Source: SZUA-22 sp963751695 (GTDB taxonomy: Bacteria > Bacteroidota > Ignavibacteria > Ignavibacteriales > Melioribacteraceae). From it: DNA of 64,000 bases. The translations under genes were made by a program, and so were the position numbers. The stretch covers positions 1 to 64,000 of the forward strand of contig CAVVVP010000010.1 of NCBI GenBank assembly GCA_963751695.1, given 5' to 3'. Below are positions 36,186-45,600 of this stretch, one piece after another (position 1 is the first letter of the stretch; every line of letters begins with the position of its first letter). The notes beneath the pieces are model-generated. The model was given only the letters and a program-made list of their open reading frames with translations. It had not been told where the DNA came from and did not search any database.

Positions 36186-36585
36186 CTTCTCTAATCCAAG
36201 TTTTTATCCCTTCTACTTGATTGGAAGTTAAATAACCCCTTGAGGGTGGGGGCATTAAAGGAAAACCTTGTCCTTCTATTCTCCAGACCATTCTGCTTGT
36301 CTCAACACTAAATGGGTCAACTATTCCGGGTGTAACTGCATTAGACCAAGTGGTTAAACTATAACCACCAGCCATAGACCCATCATCATGACATCCCGAT
36401 GACATACACTTAACATTAAAAATAGGTTGTATATATTCACTGTAGCTAACATTTTTGCTTGGAATTTTTACATTATCTATATCAGTGTTTGTACCAGTAT
36501 CATCACATGATATAAATAATACAATTGAACCAAAAATTCCTATTAAACCTATGTTATATAAATTTCTCTTAATCATTATTCTCAA
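36169..36585 (-). CDS. Lipoprotein with CxxxxCH cytochrome-c-like domain
   Basis: This 138-residue protein has a lipobox (FISC, about residue 27) and an unusual heme-binding-like motif, CMSSGCH (CxxxxCH), in the segment YIQPIFNVKCMSSGCHDDGS. PLMPPPSRGYLTSNQVEGIKTWIREGA follows, where the Met could be the axial ligand. This layout resembles the planctomycete-type cytochrome domains and would bind one c-type heme at the membrane. No enzymatic domain is attached. The redox partner is unknown; the respiratory block lies about 6 kb away. Confidence 0.7.
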   Translation of the reverse strand: MRIMIKRNLYNIGLIGIFGSIVLFISCDDTGTNTDIDNVKIPSKNVSYSEYIQPIFNVKCMSSGCHDDGSMAGGYSLTTWSNAVTPGIVDPFSVETSRMVWRIEGQGFPLMPPPSRGYLTSNQVEGIKTWIREGAENN

Positions 36586-36706
36586 ATTTAATTAAATTGA
36601 TCTAAAATGTTCAGCCATTTTACACATTGCCGATCTAAAAGTTCCTATAACAACTTAAATTTATGGAATATTCATTAGAAAATGTCTAATTTAAACTTCA
36701 AATTTT

Positions 36707-36779
36707 GGGGCTATAGCTCAGCTGGGAGAGCGTTTGACTGGCAGTCAAGAGGTCAGGGGTTCGAGCCCCCTTAGCTCCA
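36707..36779 (+). tRNA. tRNA-Ala (anticodon GGC)
   Basis: The cloverleaf reads: acceptor GGGGCTA with TAGCTCC (36707-36713 and 36772-36778), D-arm GCTC AGCTGGGA GAGC, anticodon arm TTTGA-CTGGCAG-TCAAG with anticodon GGC, and T-arm AGGGG TTCGAGC CCCCT. The discriminator is A at 36779; CCA is not encoded. Two decayed copies of its 3' portion lie downstream at 41841-41887 and 48028-48073. Confidence 0.95.
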
Positions 36780-37092
36780 CTATTTATTATTTAGAATTTA
36801 CTTCAAAAAGAGAATATTTAATCATACCTTTCTATCTCTGGAAACCCTAATTTGTGACTGTTTGTATACGTTTCAGTCACAAAAATATTATCATATACTT
36901 AATTTTCGCCATATCTTTACTCTGTTATGCCCCCCATTTCTTGATCCAAAAAAGATGAAAAAAGTTAAATTGATGAATCATTATCAGCAGCTTAAGAATG
37001 ATGAGTAAAAAATATGATGATATTAAAACAGTAATATAGTAATTTATAACCACTTGTTACCCTTAATAAAAAATTCTATGAGGAGGTTTAAA
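36780..37092 (+). promoter_or_regulatory. Leader of the rhamnosidase gene with a large inverted repeat
   Basis: These 313 bp have no gene. At 36851-36883 the arms TTTGTGACTG and CAGTCACAAA form a perfect 10-bp inverted repeat around a 13-nt spacer that itself contains GTATAC. There is no T-run behind it, so it looks more like a protein-binding site or mRNA hairpin than a terminator. A strong AGGAGG lies just before the start at 37093. Confidence 0.45.
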
Positions 37093-40000
37093 ATGTGTAA
37101 TTCTTCCACTCAGTTGAAAAAGTGTTTAATTCTATTAATAATTATTCAAGCATTAATTATTCCCTGTTCAACAAGTGCAAACATCAATTTTAAAGCTCCA
37201 AAAAACCTTCGTGTCGAATATCAACATAATCCATTAGGAATGGATATAATAAATCCTCGTTTATTTTGGGAAGTAAATGATACGCGACGAGGGGCAGTTC
37301 AAACTGCATATCAGCTATTAGTTAGTACTAGTTCGGAGAAATTAAAAAATGGAGAAGCAGATATCTGGGATAGTGGTAAAGTAGAATCCGATCAATCAAC
37401 TCACATAGTTTATGAAGGTTCAAAGCTTCAATCAAGCCAGAAATATTATTGGAAGGTTAAAACTTGGGACGCCGATGGAAATGAATCGCCGTTTAGTGGG
37501 CATGCAAATTGGGAAATGGGAATCTTATCAGAAGACGAGTGGCAAGCTAATTGGATTGGGGGAAAAATTGTTGAAACTCCAATAGAAGATGAAAATAAAT
37601 GGAAGTGGACCGAATGGTTTTGGCATCCAACTGAAATCGGTATTGATAAATCTGTTTTTTTCAGAAAGAAAGTTACTATTCCAAATAATAAACAAATAAC
37701 ATCCGCACTGATACGTTTAACAGCTGATAATAAATTCACAGCTTATTTTAATAATATAGAATTGGGTAAGGGAGATTCCTGGCAAAAGGTATATGATTTT
37801 GATATAACTGATAAAATCGAAAATGAGAACATTATAGGTATTGAAGCTGCAAATACAGCCGGTAATATTTGCGGACTCTTATTCAGTTTAAAAATTATTT
37901 TTGATGATGATACTGAAATGTATATTGGTGCTGATGAGGAAACCAAGGACTGGAGAACAACAAATCAAGATTATCCTAGTTGGAATTTGCTTTCATTCAA
38001 CGATTCTGAGTGGGATGAAATAAAGCTGCTGGGTGATTACGAGGATGGCGAATGGGAAAAAGTTGATGAGAAGAATACATATAAAGCACCTCGTCCTATT
38101 TTAGTTAGAAACGAAATAGAGATAAGTAAAAACATTAAATCGGCTCGTGCCTATGTTACTGGTTTGGGTGGGTACGTCATGTACATCAATAGAAAACGAG
38201 TTGGTGATGCTGTTTTTACCCCTGGTTGGACCCACTACCCCAAACGAATTCAATATCAAACTTATGATGTTAGTAATATGTTGAACAAGGGTGAAAATAC
38301 TCTTGGTGCTGTCCTTGGAAATCTATGGTGGAGTAGTGGATTGGGATGGAGAGGTTCTATCATCTACAGTCAAGGTCCTTTAAGATTCTTCATGCAGTTA
38401 CTTGTTGAATTTCAGGATGGTACTAATCAATTATTTGTTACTGACGAAAATTGGAAAACCCATGATTCCCCAATATTAGAATCTACTATATATCATGGTG
38501 AAAGATATGATGCCAGATTAGAGGAGAAGGGATGGGATAGTACAAATTTTGACGATTCTAAATGGATTCCAGTAACACTTATTGAAAAAGAAAAAGGTAA
38601 ACTCGTTGCACAGCAAGGACCACTTTTAAGAGTTACAAAGGAGATAAAACCCATTAAAATTACATCTCCATCCAACGGAGTTTATGTCGTTGACATGGGT
38701 CAGAATTTTGCTGGTTGGGCTAAACTAAAAGTTGAGGGTGCGAGTGGGGATAGTGTTAAGCTTCGATTTGCAGAAACATTAAAACCTGATGGGAATGTTT
38801 ATACAGAAAACTTAAGACAAGCAGAGGCAACTGATACATACATACTTAAAGGTGAAGGGATTGAGGAATGGCAACCTTGTTTTACTTATCACGGATACCG
38901 CTATATTGAAGTAACAGGATATCCGGGAGAGCCTAAAATTGATGCCTTGACAGGGATTGTTGCAAATTCTGATGCCCCTTATATTGGTGAATTTTCATCT
39001 TCAAATGAACTACTGAATAAAATACAGCAAAATATACTGTGGGGGCAAGCTAGCAATATGTATTCTGTCCCAACTGATTGTCCTCAGCGAGACGAAAGGC
39101 TTGGATGGATGGGAGATGCCCAAGCATTTGCTCCTACTGCGAGTTACAATATGGAAATGATTCGGTTCTTTAATAAATGGATGCGTGACATAATTGATAG
39201 TCAGGATGAAGATGGTGCTGTACACGATGTTAATCCAGTAATAGTTGTTAAGGGACCTGCAGCGCCCGGTTGGGGAGATGCAGTATATGTCATTCCATGG
39301 GTTATGTATAAGTATTATGGTGATAAGCGTATTCTTGAAGAGAGCTATGATGGTATAGTAGCTTGGATTGATTATATGACTTCACAGAGTATAGAATATC
39401 TATATGAAAAAAGTGGTTATGGGGACTGGGTTGCTCCAGTCAATTCTCCTTCTGAGCCAATAGGTTCAGCTTATTATTTTTATGGAGCAAAAATGGTCTC
39501 AATTATCGCAGAAATATTAGGCAAAACTTCGGATGCAGTAAAGTACAGTGAATTATCAGAGAAGATTGCCAACGCATTTAATAAAAAACATTTTAATTCA
39601 GTAGATAATTCGTATACGGGAAACACACAAACAGCCAATTTAATTCCTTTGAATTTTGGATTGGTTTTAAAAGGGAAGGAAAATTCAGTAGCATCTAGCA
39701 TTGCTGAAGATGTAATATCAAAGAATAATCATCTTTCAACAGGATTCTTAGGTGTTTCTCTCTTGCTTCCTACTTTAAGTAACTATGGGTACCATGATTT
39801 GGCATTCAAAGTTGCAACTCAGAAAACTTATCCATCTTGGGGATATACTGTAGATAAAGGGGCAACCACTATTTGGGAATTATGGAATGGTGATACTGAA
39901 GGACCAGGAATGAATTCACGAAATCATTTTGCACTTGGTTCTTGTGGTGAATGGTATTATGGTTATCTTGCCGGAATTAATCCGTCACCAGAATCACCAG

Positions 40001-40335
40001 GATATAAGAAGATTATTCTGACTCCAATGCCAGTAAATGATTTGGAATGGGCTGATGCGAAAGTAAAAACTTCGTATGGAATCGTATCATCCAACTGGCA
40101 AAAGAAAGAAAATAAGATTGAATACAATTTTAATATTCCAGCAAATACGAGCGCTGAATTTCATATACCAACACTGGGTGGTAAGATTAAATCAGTTAAG
40201 GATAATGGTAATTTTATATATAAAAATGAAAAAATGATTCCAACAAAAGGGATGAATCTGATTAATACAGATTCGACTAAGGTAATTGTCTCCTTAGTAG
40301 CTGGAGAATATCATTTCATTGTAGAATATGAATAA
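37093..40335 (+). CDS. Secreted alpha-L-rhamnosidase, glycoside hydrolase family 78
   Basis: This protein of about 1080 residues has a signal peptide (LILLIIIQALIIPCSTSA). A fibronectin-like N-domain follows (LRVEYQHNPLGMDIINPRLFWEV), then two beta-sandwich modules and the (alpha/alpha)6 catalytic barrel around residues 640-970. The GH78 signature DCPQRDERLGWMGDAQ carries the catalytic acids. A C-terminal beta-sandwich ends the protein. It releases terminal L-rhamnose from plant, algal or bacterial glycans. The ATG at 37093 is chosen because AGGAGG precedes it; an upstream in-frame start lacks one. The next gene, 10 bp downstream, encodes a secreted propeller-like protein. It follows tRNA-Ala directly. 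Confidence 0.93.
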   Translation: MCNSSTQLKKCLILLIIIQALIIPCSTSANINFKAPKNLRVEYQHNPLGMDIINPRLFWEVNDTRRGAVQTAYQLLVSTSSEKLKNGEADIWDSGKVESDQSTHIVYEGSKLQSSQKYYWKVKTWDADGNESPFSGHANWEMGILSEDEWQANWIGGKIVETPIEDENKWKWTEWFWHPTEIGIDKSVFFRKKVTIPNNKQITSALIRLTADNKFTAYFNNIELGKGDSWQKVYDFDITDKIENENIIGIEAANTAGNICGLLFSLKIIFDDDTEMYIGADEETKDWRTTNQDYPSWNLLSFNDSEWDEIKLLGDYEDGEWEKVDEKNTYKAPRPILVRNEIEISKNIKSARAYVTGLGGYVMYINRKRVGDAVFTPGWTHYPKRIQYQTYDVSNMLNKGENTLGAVLGNLWWSSGLGWRGSIIYSQGPLRFFMQLLVEFQDGTNQLFVTDENWKTHDSPILESTIYHGERYDARLEEKGWDSTNFDDSKWIPVTLIEKEKGKLVAQQGPLLRVTKEIKPIKITSPSNGVYVVDMGQNFAGWAKLKVEGASGDSVKLRFAETLKPDGNVYTENLRQAEATDTYILKGEGIEEWQPCFTYHGYRYIEVTGYPGEPKIDALTGIVANSDAPYIGEFSSSNELLNKIQQNILWGQASNMYSVPTDCPQRDERLGWMGDAQAFAPTASYNMEMIRFFNKWMRDIIDSQDEDGAVHDVNPVIVVKGPAAPGWGDAVYVIPWVMYKYYGDKRILEESYDGIVAWIDYMTSQSIEYLYEKSGYGDWVAPVNSPSEPIGSAYYFYGAKMVSIIAEILGKTSDAVKYSELSEKIANAFNKKHFNSVDNSYTGNTQTANLIPLNFGLVLKGKENSVASSIAEDVISKNNHLSTGFLGVSLLLPTLSNYGYHDLAFKVATQKTYPSWGYTVDKGATTIWELWNGDTEGPGMNSRNHFALGSCGEWYYGYLAGINPSPESPGYKKIILTPMPVNDLEWADAKVKTSYGIVSSNWQKKENKIEYNFNIPANTSAEFHIPTLGGKIKSVKDNGNFIYKNEKMIPTKGMNLINTDSTKVIVSLVAGEYHFIVEYE

Positions 40336-40345
40336 GATATACTAG

Positions 40346-41602
40346 ATGAATAACTTTGCTAAGGATAATTTTGTGCATTTAAAGAGAATATTTTCTGCGA
40401 AATACTCATTGATTAAATTCAAATGGATTTTAAGTATATACATATTGTTAAGTATGGGTATTCAGTCTCAAGATCTTAATGACATGTCTAATCAATTAGA
40501 GGGAGAGGATCAGGCTACTCTTCAGATTCATGTTAAACCATTAAATGATATTCAAATAACTTCTAGTACTGGAGAAAAACCACAATCAAAAGTATGGTTT
40601 TATGCTGATTATTGGTGGACAGTTCTACCGAATGAAACTGGTACAAAGCTTTGGAGACTTGATGAAGAGAAATGGACAAATGTACTTCATCTGTCAGAAT
40701 CAACAAAAACATCAGCTGATATTCGAAATATTGATAATTTTACTCATATACTTTTATATCAAGATGTAAATTCGGAACTGATATCTATTGAGTACAATAG
40801 AGAATTTAAAAAATATGACTTATGGTCCAAACGGCAATTCTCAGTGAGTATTCCATTAGAATATGCCAGTGAAACCGCCACTATTGACATAGATACATCT
40901 GGCAGAATGTGGTTAGCTTCTGATGATAAAACAGAGGTCCATGTCAGATGGAGTGATCCACCATATACTTTTTGGAGCAAACCAATAACACTCGAAACAA
41001 ATATATTGCCTGACGACATTTGCACAATTTGTGCTTTTCCAAATGGCAGTATGGGTGTAATGTGGTCAAATCAAAAGAAGAAGAGTTTTGGATTTAGAAT
41101 CCATCAAAATGGATCAAGACCTGATATATGGTTAACAGATGAAATTCCTGCGTCTGAATCTGCAATACCATTGAATGGTGGAATGGCAGATGATCATCTA
41201 AATATTGCAGTATCTTCTGATGGAACATTATACGCTGCTGTCAAAACTAGTTACGATTCAGTAGGTTATCCACTCGTTGCTCTTTTGATTCGACAAATCA
41301 CAGGGAAATGGGATGAGCTTAAAATTGTTGATGATGAGGGCTCGCGTGGTATTGTACTCCTCAACGAGAATGAAGACAGAGTTATTGTCTGCTATACCTC
41401 ATATAGAGATAATAAAATAGTTTATAAAATCTCAAGGACAAACTCAATCTCGTTTGGAAAACGTCAATCACTTATTGAGGGCTGGAAAAATATTAATAAT
41501 GTAACTAGCACTAAACAGAATATTGCAAGCGAGGTTGTAATTTTGGCATCTGAGTCAGGAATTGCTAGGGGAGTTAAGCTACTTTGGCCTTCAAAAGAAT
41601 AA
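40346..41602 (+). CDS. Secreted sialidase/BNR-like beta-propeller protein
   Basis: This 418-residue protein has an N-terminal membrane or signal segment (WILSIYILLSMGIQSQ) after an unusually long basic leader. Repeated strand patterns follow: KVWFYADYWWTVLPN, KLWRLDEEKWTNVLHL, GRMWLASDDKTEVHVRWSDPPYTFWSKP, DGTLYAAVKTSYDSVGYP. These resemble the BNR/sialidase-like propellers found near glycan-degrading genes. No catalytic residue set can be recognised. It starts 10 bp after the rhamnosidase gene, so a glycan-binding or lyase role in the same pathway is plausible but unproven. Confidence 0.6.
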   Translation: MNNFAKDNFVHLKRIFSAKYSLIKFKWILSIYILLSMGIQSQDLNDMSNQLEGEDQATLQIHVKPLNDIQITSSTGEKPQSKVWFYADYWWTVLPNETGTKLWRLDEEKWTNVLHLSESTKTSADIRNIDNFTHILLYQDVNSELISIEYNREFKKYDLWSKRQFSVSIPLEYASETATIDIDTSGRMWLASDDKTEVHVRWSDPPYTFWSKPITLETNILPDDICTICAFPNGSMGVMWSNQKKKSFGFRIHQNGSRPDIWLTDEIPASESAIPLNGGMADDHLNIAVSSDGTLYAAVKTSYDSVGYPLVALLIRQITGKWDELKIVDDEGSRGIVLLNENEDRVIVCYTSYRDNKIVYKISRTNSISFGKRQSLIEGWKNINNVTSTKQNIASEVVILASESGIARGVKLLWPSKE

Positions 41603-41840
41603 GTATTGTAAAGCAGATTAAAAATTATGGTTAAATATTATCTCTAATTTTGCTCCTAAGTAAAATGCAGACGCTCTGAGAGGCTTTTACTAGTCAGCAA
41701 TATTATATAGAATATGGAATTGATAAAAAGCCATTAGGATTGTAATTATAGTAAAAAGTAATTGAGAATAGTTAAAGATAAAGTGTGACAGTTAATATGA
41801 AAAATATATTCGTAAAAATGATTAAAAGTGAACTACCGTA

Positions 41841-41887
41841 TTGACTGGCAGTTAATAGGTCAGGTATTCGAGCCCCCTTAATTCCAC
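41841..41887 (+). pseudogene. tRNA-Ala 3'-end remnant (scar 1)
   Basis: The stretch TTGACTGGCAG through TTCCAC aligns without gaps to the anticodon-to-acceptor part of tRNA-Ala at 36707, with about six substitutions in 47 bases. The anticodon loop CTGGCAG and TTCGAGCCCCCTTA are kept. The 5' half (acceptor and D-arm) is missing, so it is not a functional tRNA. Such 3' fragments are what integration at a tRNA gene leaves behind. Confidence 0.8.
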
Positions 41888-42238
41888 AACTATTATTTAT
41901 TTTACATTCACAAAACGAATATCAAGTCAGACAATTTGTCTTTAATAAGCGCAGTCTGTAACTGCAAATTGATTTTTTGTAAAAAATACTTAAACCTTAT
42001 TTAAAACAAAACTTATTCATCAACTCAATTTTAAAAGATATGATTTATTTAATCTGGGAATAATTTAATGAATAAATAAATACTTTTACGAAGAAATATT
42101 CGGATCAATTTTCAGTTCACACAGATCATTAAATGTCGTTATTAGTAACACTAACTTTATCATTTGTCATCATATGAGGCAAGGTCAACTCTTAAGTATT
42201 ACTAGCTAAAAGACCTTGGAGTTGCATTAAACTAAAAT

Positions 42239-42262
42239 TATCTGTATTATTCAATACAGATA
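42239..42262. promoter_or_regulatory. Perfect hairpin or operator upstream of the MerR gene
   Basis: TATCTGTATT and AATACAGATA form a perfect 10-bp stem with a 4-nt loop (ATTC), 79 bp before the MerR-family start codon. A short T-run (TATATTTT) follows, so it could act as a weak terminator, or as a binding site for the MerR protein. Confidence 0.4.
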
Positions 42263-42340
42263 TATTTTGCCACCCAATTTTGAGTTTTATCTTTCTGGGT
42301 TTTTGTTTCAGATCACGTCATATACTAATGAGGATAAGAA

Positions 42341-42796
42341 ATGAACCGGTCAAAAGAGAGTGAAGGCATACCAACCTCGAAATCCGTATATGCTTTGAGA
42401 ACTGCATCGAAATTATCTGACATCTCAGTATATTCCATCCGTCAATATATCGACAACGGTTTGATCTTACCTTATGTAACCAATACTAATCGTCATCTAT
42501 TCACCAGCGTAGATATTCTAAGATTGAAGTATATCAAAAAGCAGTTATCAGAAAATGGTTTAAATATTGCTGGTATTAAAGCCATGTATTCATTAATCCC
42601 ATGTTGGTCAATTCATCAATGTCCAACTTCTACACGTGAAAATTGCGCAGCTTACTTTTCTGGAGAAGCGCCGTGTTGGGAAGCTTCTGAGAAGGGAACA
42701 AAATGTAAAAATAAGGATTGCCGCAATTGTGATGTATATAAATTCCCGGAAGAATGTAAAGATTTGAAAGCTATCATTAAAAAACATACTATTTGA
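42341..42796 (+). CDS. MerR-family regulator with cysteine-rich C-terminus
   Basis: This 151-residue protein has a MerR winged helix-turn-helix at about residues 17-80: YALRTASKLSDISVYSIRQYIDNGLILPYVTNTNRHLFTSVDILRLKYIKKQL. The C-terminal part carries a dense Cys set: CWSIHQCP, ENCAAYF, APCWEAS, KCKNKDCRNCDVY and PEECKDL. This looks like a metal or iron-sulfur redox sensor rather than a drug-binding domain. It precedes the membrane and cytochrome genes on the same strand and is the obvious candidate regulator for them. An inverted repeat lies upstream. Confidence 0.85.
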   Translation: MNRSKESEGIPTSKSVYALRTASKLSDISVYSIRQYIDNGLILPYVTNTNRHLFTSVDILRLKYIKKQLSENGLNIAGIKAMYSLIPCWSIHQCPTSTRENCAAYFSGEAPCWEASEKGTKCKNKDCRNCDVYKFPEECKDLKAIIKKHTI

Positions 42797-42918
42797 TAGA
42801 ATAGAATGATTTTAATTATCAGATTTAGGAACTATACATAAAACAAATAGAATTACGAACAACCTGTCTTGAAAATTATTCTCTTCTTTGTTCATAGTAG
42901 TCAAAGGAGGTCTACAAA

Positions 42919-43374
42919 ATGAAAATAATTATTGGATTCATAAACTCCCAAAATTTCCTTCTTCGAATAGCAGTTCTAAATATAGTACTACTAGTTATAT
43001 TGATAGTATATGGTACTGTAAGTCAATTTTCAGAATACGTCAATGAATCGACAGTTTCAACGCTATCTTATTTAGGCTTGAGAGTATTTGCTGGATTGGT
43101 GTTGGTAGCTGTATCAACACTTCCATTTATAACGGGATGGTATTTTAACACTAAACTCGATAAAAAATTATCTTTAAGAATTTTTGGATTGATCATATTT
43201 CTTTTTATGTCTTATCAGTTTATCCATCCACTTTTTACAAAAAATCAACTATCGTTCGAGATTGGCTATATCGTAATACCAATTATTATAAACGTCATTA
43301 TGGTTTTGTTAGGAGCGTCGATTTATGTTTCTGAATATATTAAAAAGAATAGAGACTCAAATATTGTAAGTTAA
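42919..43374 (+). CDS. Four-helix membrane protein of unknown function
   Basis: This 151-residue protein is almost entirely four transmembrane segments: LRIAVLNIVLLVILIVYG, LRVFAGLVLVAVSTLPFITGWYF, IFGLIIFLFMSYQFIHPLF and IGYIVIPIIINVIMVLLGASIYV. It has no recognised family motif and no heme-ligand pattern. A very strong AAAGGAGGT ribosome site precedes the ATG. It lies between the MerR regulator and the DUF2339-like gene, at the front of the respiratory block, so it could be an assembly or accessory subunit. That is inference. Confidence 0.65.
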   Translation: MKIIIGFINSQNFLLRIAVLNIVLLVILIVYGTVSQFSEYVNESTVSTLSYLGLRVFAGLVLVAVSTLPFITGWYFNTKLDKKLSLRIFGLIIFLFMSYQFIHPLFTKNQLSFEIGYIVIPIIINVIMVLLGASIYVSEYIKKNRDSNIVS

Positions 43375-43511
43375 ACTGCAACAATGAACATCATTCTTCT
43401 AAATGTTTGTTAGTCTTAAAACTATTTAAAGTAATACTTTGGTATTTATGTTTGATTAAAATTAATTTAATGGTAAACAGAGCAGTTTAATCTTTTATTC
43501 AGGGAGGTCAA

Positions 43512-45134
43512 ATGGACCACTCATCAGAAAGTAAAAATATAATCGAAAAAATATCGGATTTGACCGACCGTATAAGTCGAATTGAATCATACCTAAATCT
43601 TGATGATAGTGGAGATTCTACGGAAGATATTCTTAAGATAGAAAAGAAAGAAAAAAAATCTCTAGAAACTGAAATTGCTCAATTTTGGTTTGCAAAAGTG
43701 GGTATTATAGTGCTTGTCTTCGGACTTGGAGTGATCTTAACACTTCCATTCAATAAATTACCACTATTTATGCCCAGCTTGTTAGGACTTGTAGTTTCGC
43801 TAGGATTATTTACCTTTTCAAAATTCTTAGAAAAATCGAATAGTCTGATTTCAAAATATTTATTTGGAGCTGGATTTTTTGTACTATTCATTGCTACACT
43901 TAGACTTCACTATTGGGGAAGTACTAGTTACATCAGTAATAACTTCAATGAATTTATTTTACTATTTATTATTGCTGCAACTCTTTTGGGAATTTCGATT
44001 AAAAGAAAATCAATCTATTTATACAATATTGGTGTATTGTTCACTTTTGTTGCTGGGTTGATTTCGGGTAATACCTATCTAATATTTTTACTTATTTTAA
44101 TCTTTGCATCTATTAGTACCTATATTAAAATCAATTTTGAGTGGGGAAGATTTTTTTATTGGAGTATTTTTTTGACTTACATGGCTCATTTTATCTGGTT
44201 TATAAATAATCCTCTAATTATAGGTAATAAAATAGAATTAGTCACAGAACCGTATATAAATATTTTCTTTCTCATGTTATATTTAGTTATAATAGCACTG
44301 GGTAATATTTTCAGGAAAAATGAATTTGCTGACGAAAAGAAAAAAGTTACTAGCAGTTTTATCAATAGTGTTGGATTTCTTCTTTTATTCTCCTTAATTA
44401 CTCTAACTCAATTTAGATCTGAAATAACAGTTTCGTTCCTCATTGCATCGTTATTGTTTTTATCCTTGGCCACTATTTTTTGGAAACAACAACAAGATAA
44501 ATACGCCATTTTTTTCTATTCAATCATTGGATATATTTTTCTCAGTTTTGCCATTGTAAATCAATTCGAAATTCCACAGGTATTCATTTGGCTATGCTGG
44601 CAAAGCATTCTGGTCATTTCGACTGCAATTTGGTTTCGTTCAAAGATTATCATACTAGCCAATTTTATGATCTATCTGGTAATTGCATTAAGCACTTTAT
44701 CACTTTCAGATAATTATGCATGGAGTACTCTTAATGTGGGTATAGTTTCTTTACTGAGTGCAAGAATATTAAATGCAAAAAAGGATAGACTTGAACTTAA
44801 AACCGAATCAATGAGAATTGCATATTTAGTTGTAGCTTTTATAATTATTCCATTGTCAACATTTCAAATTGTTTCCCAAGATTATGTTGGATTTACTTGG
44901 TTAGGTCTTGGCCTAATCTATTATGGGCTAAGTATAATTTTGAAAAATAATAAATACAGATGGATGGCTATAGCTACTCTTGGAATAACCATTTTGTATA
45001 CTTTAATTCTTACTGTAATGAATCCTGAAAATGAATTGCAAGTTCTATCATTTATCGTTTCTGGAATAGTATTAATATTAATATCGATTTTTTATACAAA
45101 AATGAAAACCAGCGAGAAGTCAGCAAATAGTTAA
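43512..45134 (+). CDS. DUF2339-like polytopic membrane protein
   Basis: This 540-residue protein has an N-terminal coiled coil (ESKNIIEKISDLTDRISRIESYL, about residues 5-30) and an acidic/basic linker. FWFAKVGIIVLVFGLGVILTL opens about 14 predicted membrane helices. This matches the DUF2339 family, whose function is not established. The ribosome site GGGAGGT supports the start. It ends 29 bp before the Rieske gene, which suggests co-transcription with the bc-type complex. No cofactor ligands are recognisable. Confidence 0.75.
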   Translation: MDHSSESKNIIEKISDLTDRISRIESYLNLDDSGDSTEDILKIEKKEKKSLETEIAQFWFAKVGIIVLVFGLGVILTLPFNKLPLFMPSLLGLVVSLGLFTFSKFLEKSNSLISKYLFGAGFFVLFIATLRLHYWGSTSYISNNFNEFILLFIIAATLLGISIKRKSIYLYNIGVLFTFVAGLISGNTYLIFLLILIFASISTYIKINFEWGRFFYWSIFLTYMAHFIWFINNPLIIGNKIELVTEPYINIFFLMLYLVIIALGNIFRKNEFADEKKKVTSSFINSVGFLLLFSLITLTQFRSEITVSFLIASLLFLSLATIFWKQQQDKYAIFFYSIIGYIFLSFAIVNQFEIPQVFIWLCWQSILVISTAIWFRSKIIILANFMIYLVIALSTLSLSDNYAWSTLNVGIVSLLSARILNAKKDRLELKTESMRIAYLVVAFIIIPLSTFQIVSQDYVGFTWLGLGLIYYGLSIILKNNKYRWMAIATLGITILYTLILTVMNPENELQVLSFIVSGIVLILISIFYTKMKTSEKSANS

Positions 45135-45163
45135 TCTTAATAATCACTAAATGGTTCTGTCAC

Positions 45164-45598
45164 ATGGGAACAAATAGAAGGAAATTTCTAAACTCTCTTT
45201 TGGCTATTGGAAGTTTTGGAACAATCTCTGCAATTGTCTATCCTATATTAGCATTCCTCATCCCACCTAAAATTGCAGAAATAAAAGTTACTTCTCTGAA
45301 AGTCGGACCCGTTAGTGGGTTTGATAACAATAGTTCTAAAATCGTAAAATTTGGACGAACACCAATAATTTTAATTCGAAATATTGATGGTGAATTCGTG
45401 GCTTTAGAAGCAACTTGTACACATCTAGATTGCATAGTACAGTTTAGAGATGATACCCAGGAAATTTTATGTGCATGCCACAATGGTATATATGATCTTG
45501 AGGGTAGAAATGTATCAGGTCCTCCTCCAAAGCCTTTGAAAAAATATTTGGTCAAGATAGTTGATGAAGAAATTACAATTTTATCACAAAACGTCTAA
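45164..45598 (+). CDS. Rieske iron-sulfur protein
   Basis: This 144-residue protein has a Tat-like signal anchor (NRRKFLNSLL) with one membrane helix (about 15-34), followed by the soluble Rieske fold. Cluster ligands are in CTHLDC (Cys85, His87) and CACHNG (Cys103, His106); Cys90 and Cys105 would form the structural disulfide. Loop 3 is proline-rich (SGPPPKPLK). It moves electrons from quinol at cytochrome b to a cytochrome c. It is 2 bp from the cytochrome b gene. Confidence 0.94.
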   Translation: MGTNRRKFLNSLLAIGSFGTISAIVYPILAFLIPPKIAEIKVTSLKVGPVSGFDNNSSKIVKFGRTPIILIRNIDGEFVALEATCTHLDCIVQFRDDTQEILCACHNGIYDLEGRNVSGPPPKPLKKYLVKIVDEEITILSQNV

Positions 45599-45600
45599 CT

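Larger units (their letters stand above)
41603..42340 (+). other. Long intergenic region between glycoside and respiratory blocks
   Basis: These 738 bp lack a credible gene. They hold the tRNA-Ala remnant (41841-41887) and, nearer to the MerR gene, two mutually exclusive pairings around 42180-42230: CAAGGTC with GACCTTG, and CAACTC with GAGTTG. A strong 10-bp hairpin lies at 42239-42262. The rest is AT-rich sequence in which I see nothing else. Confidence 0.6.
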
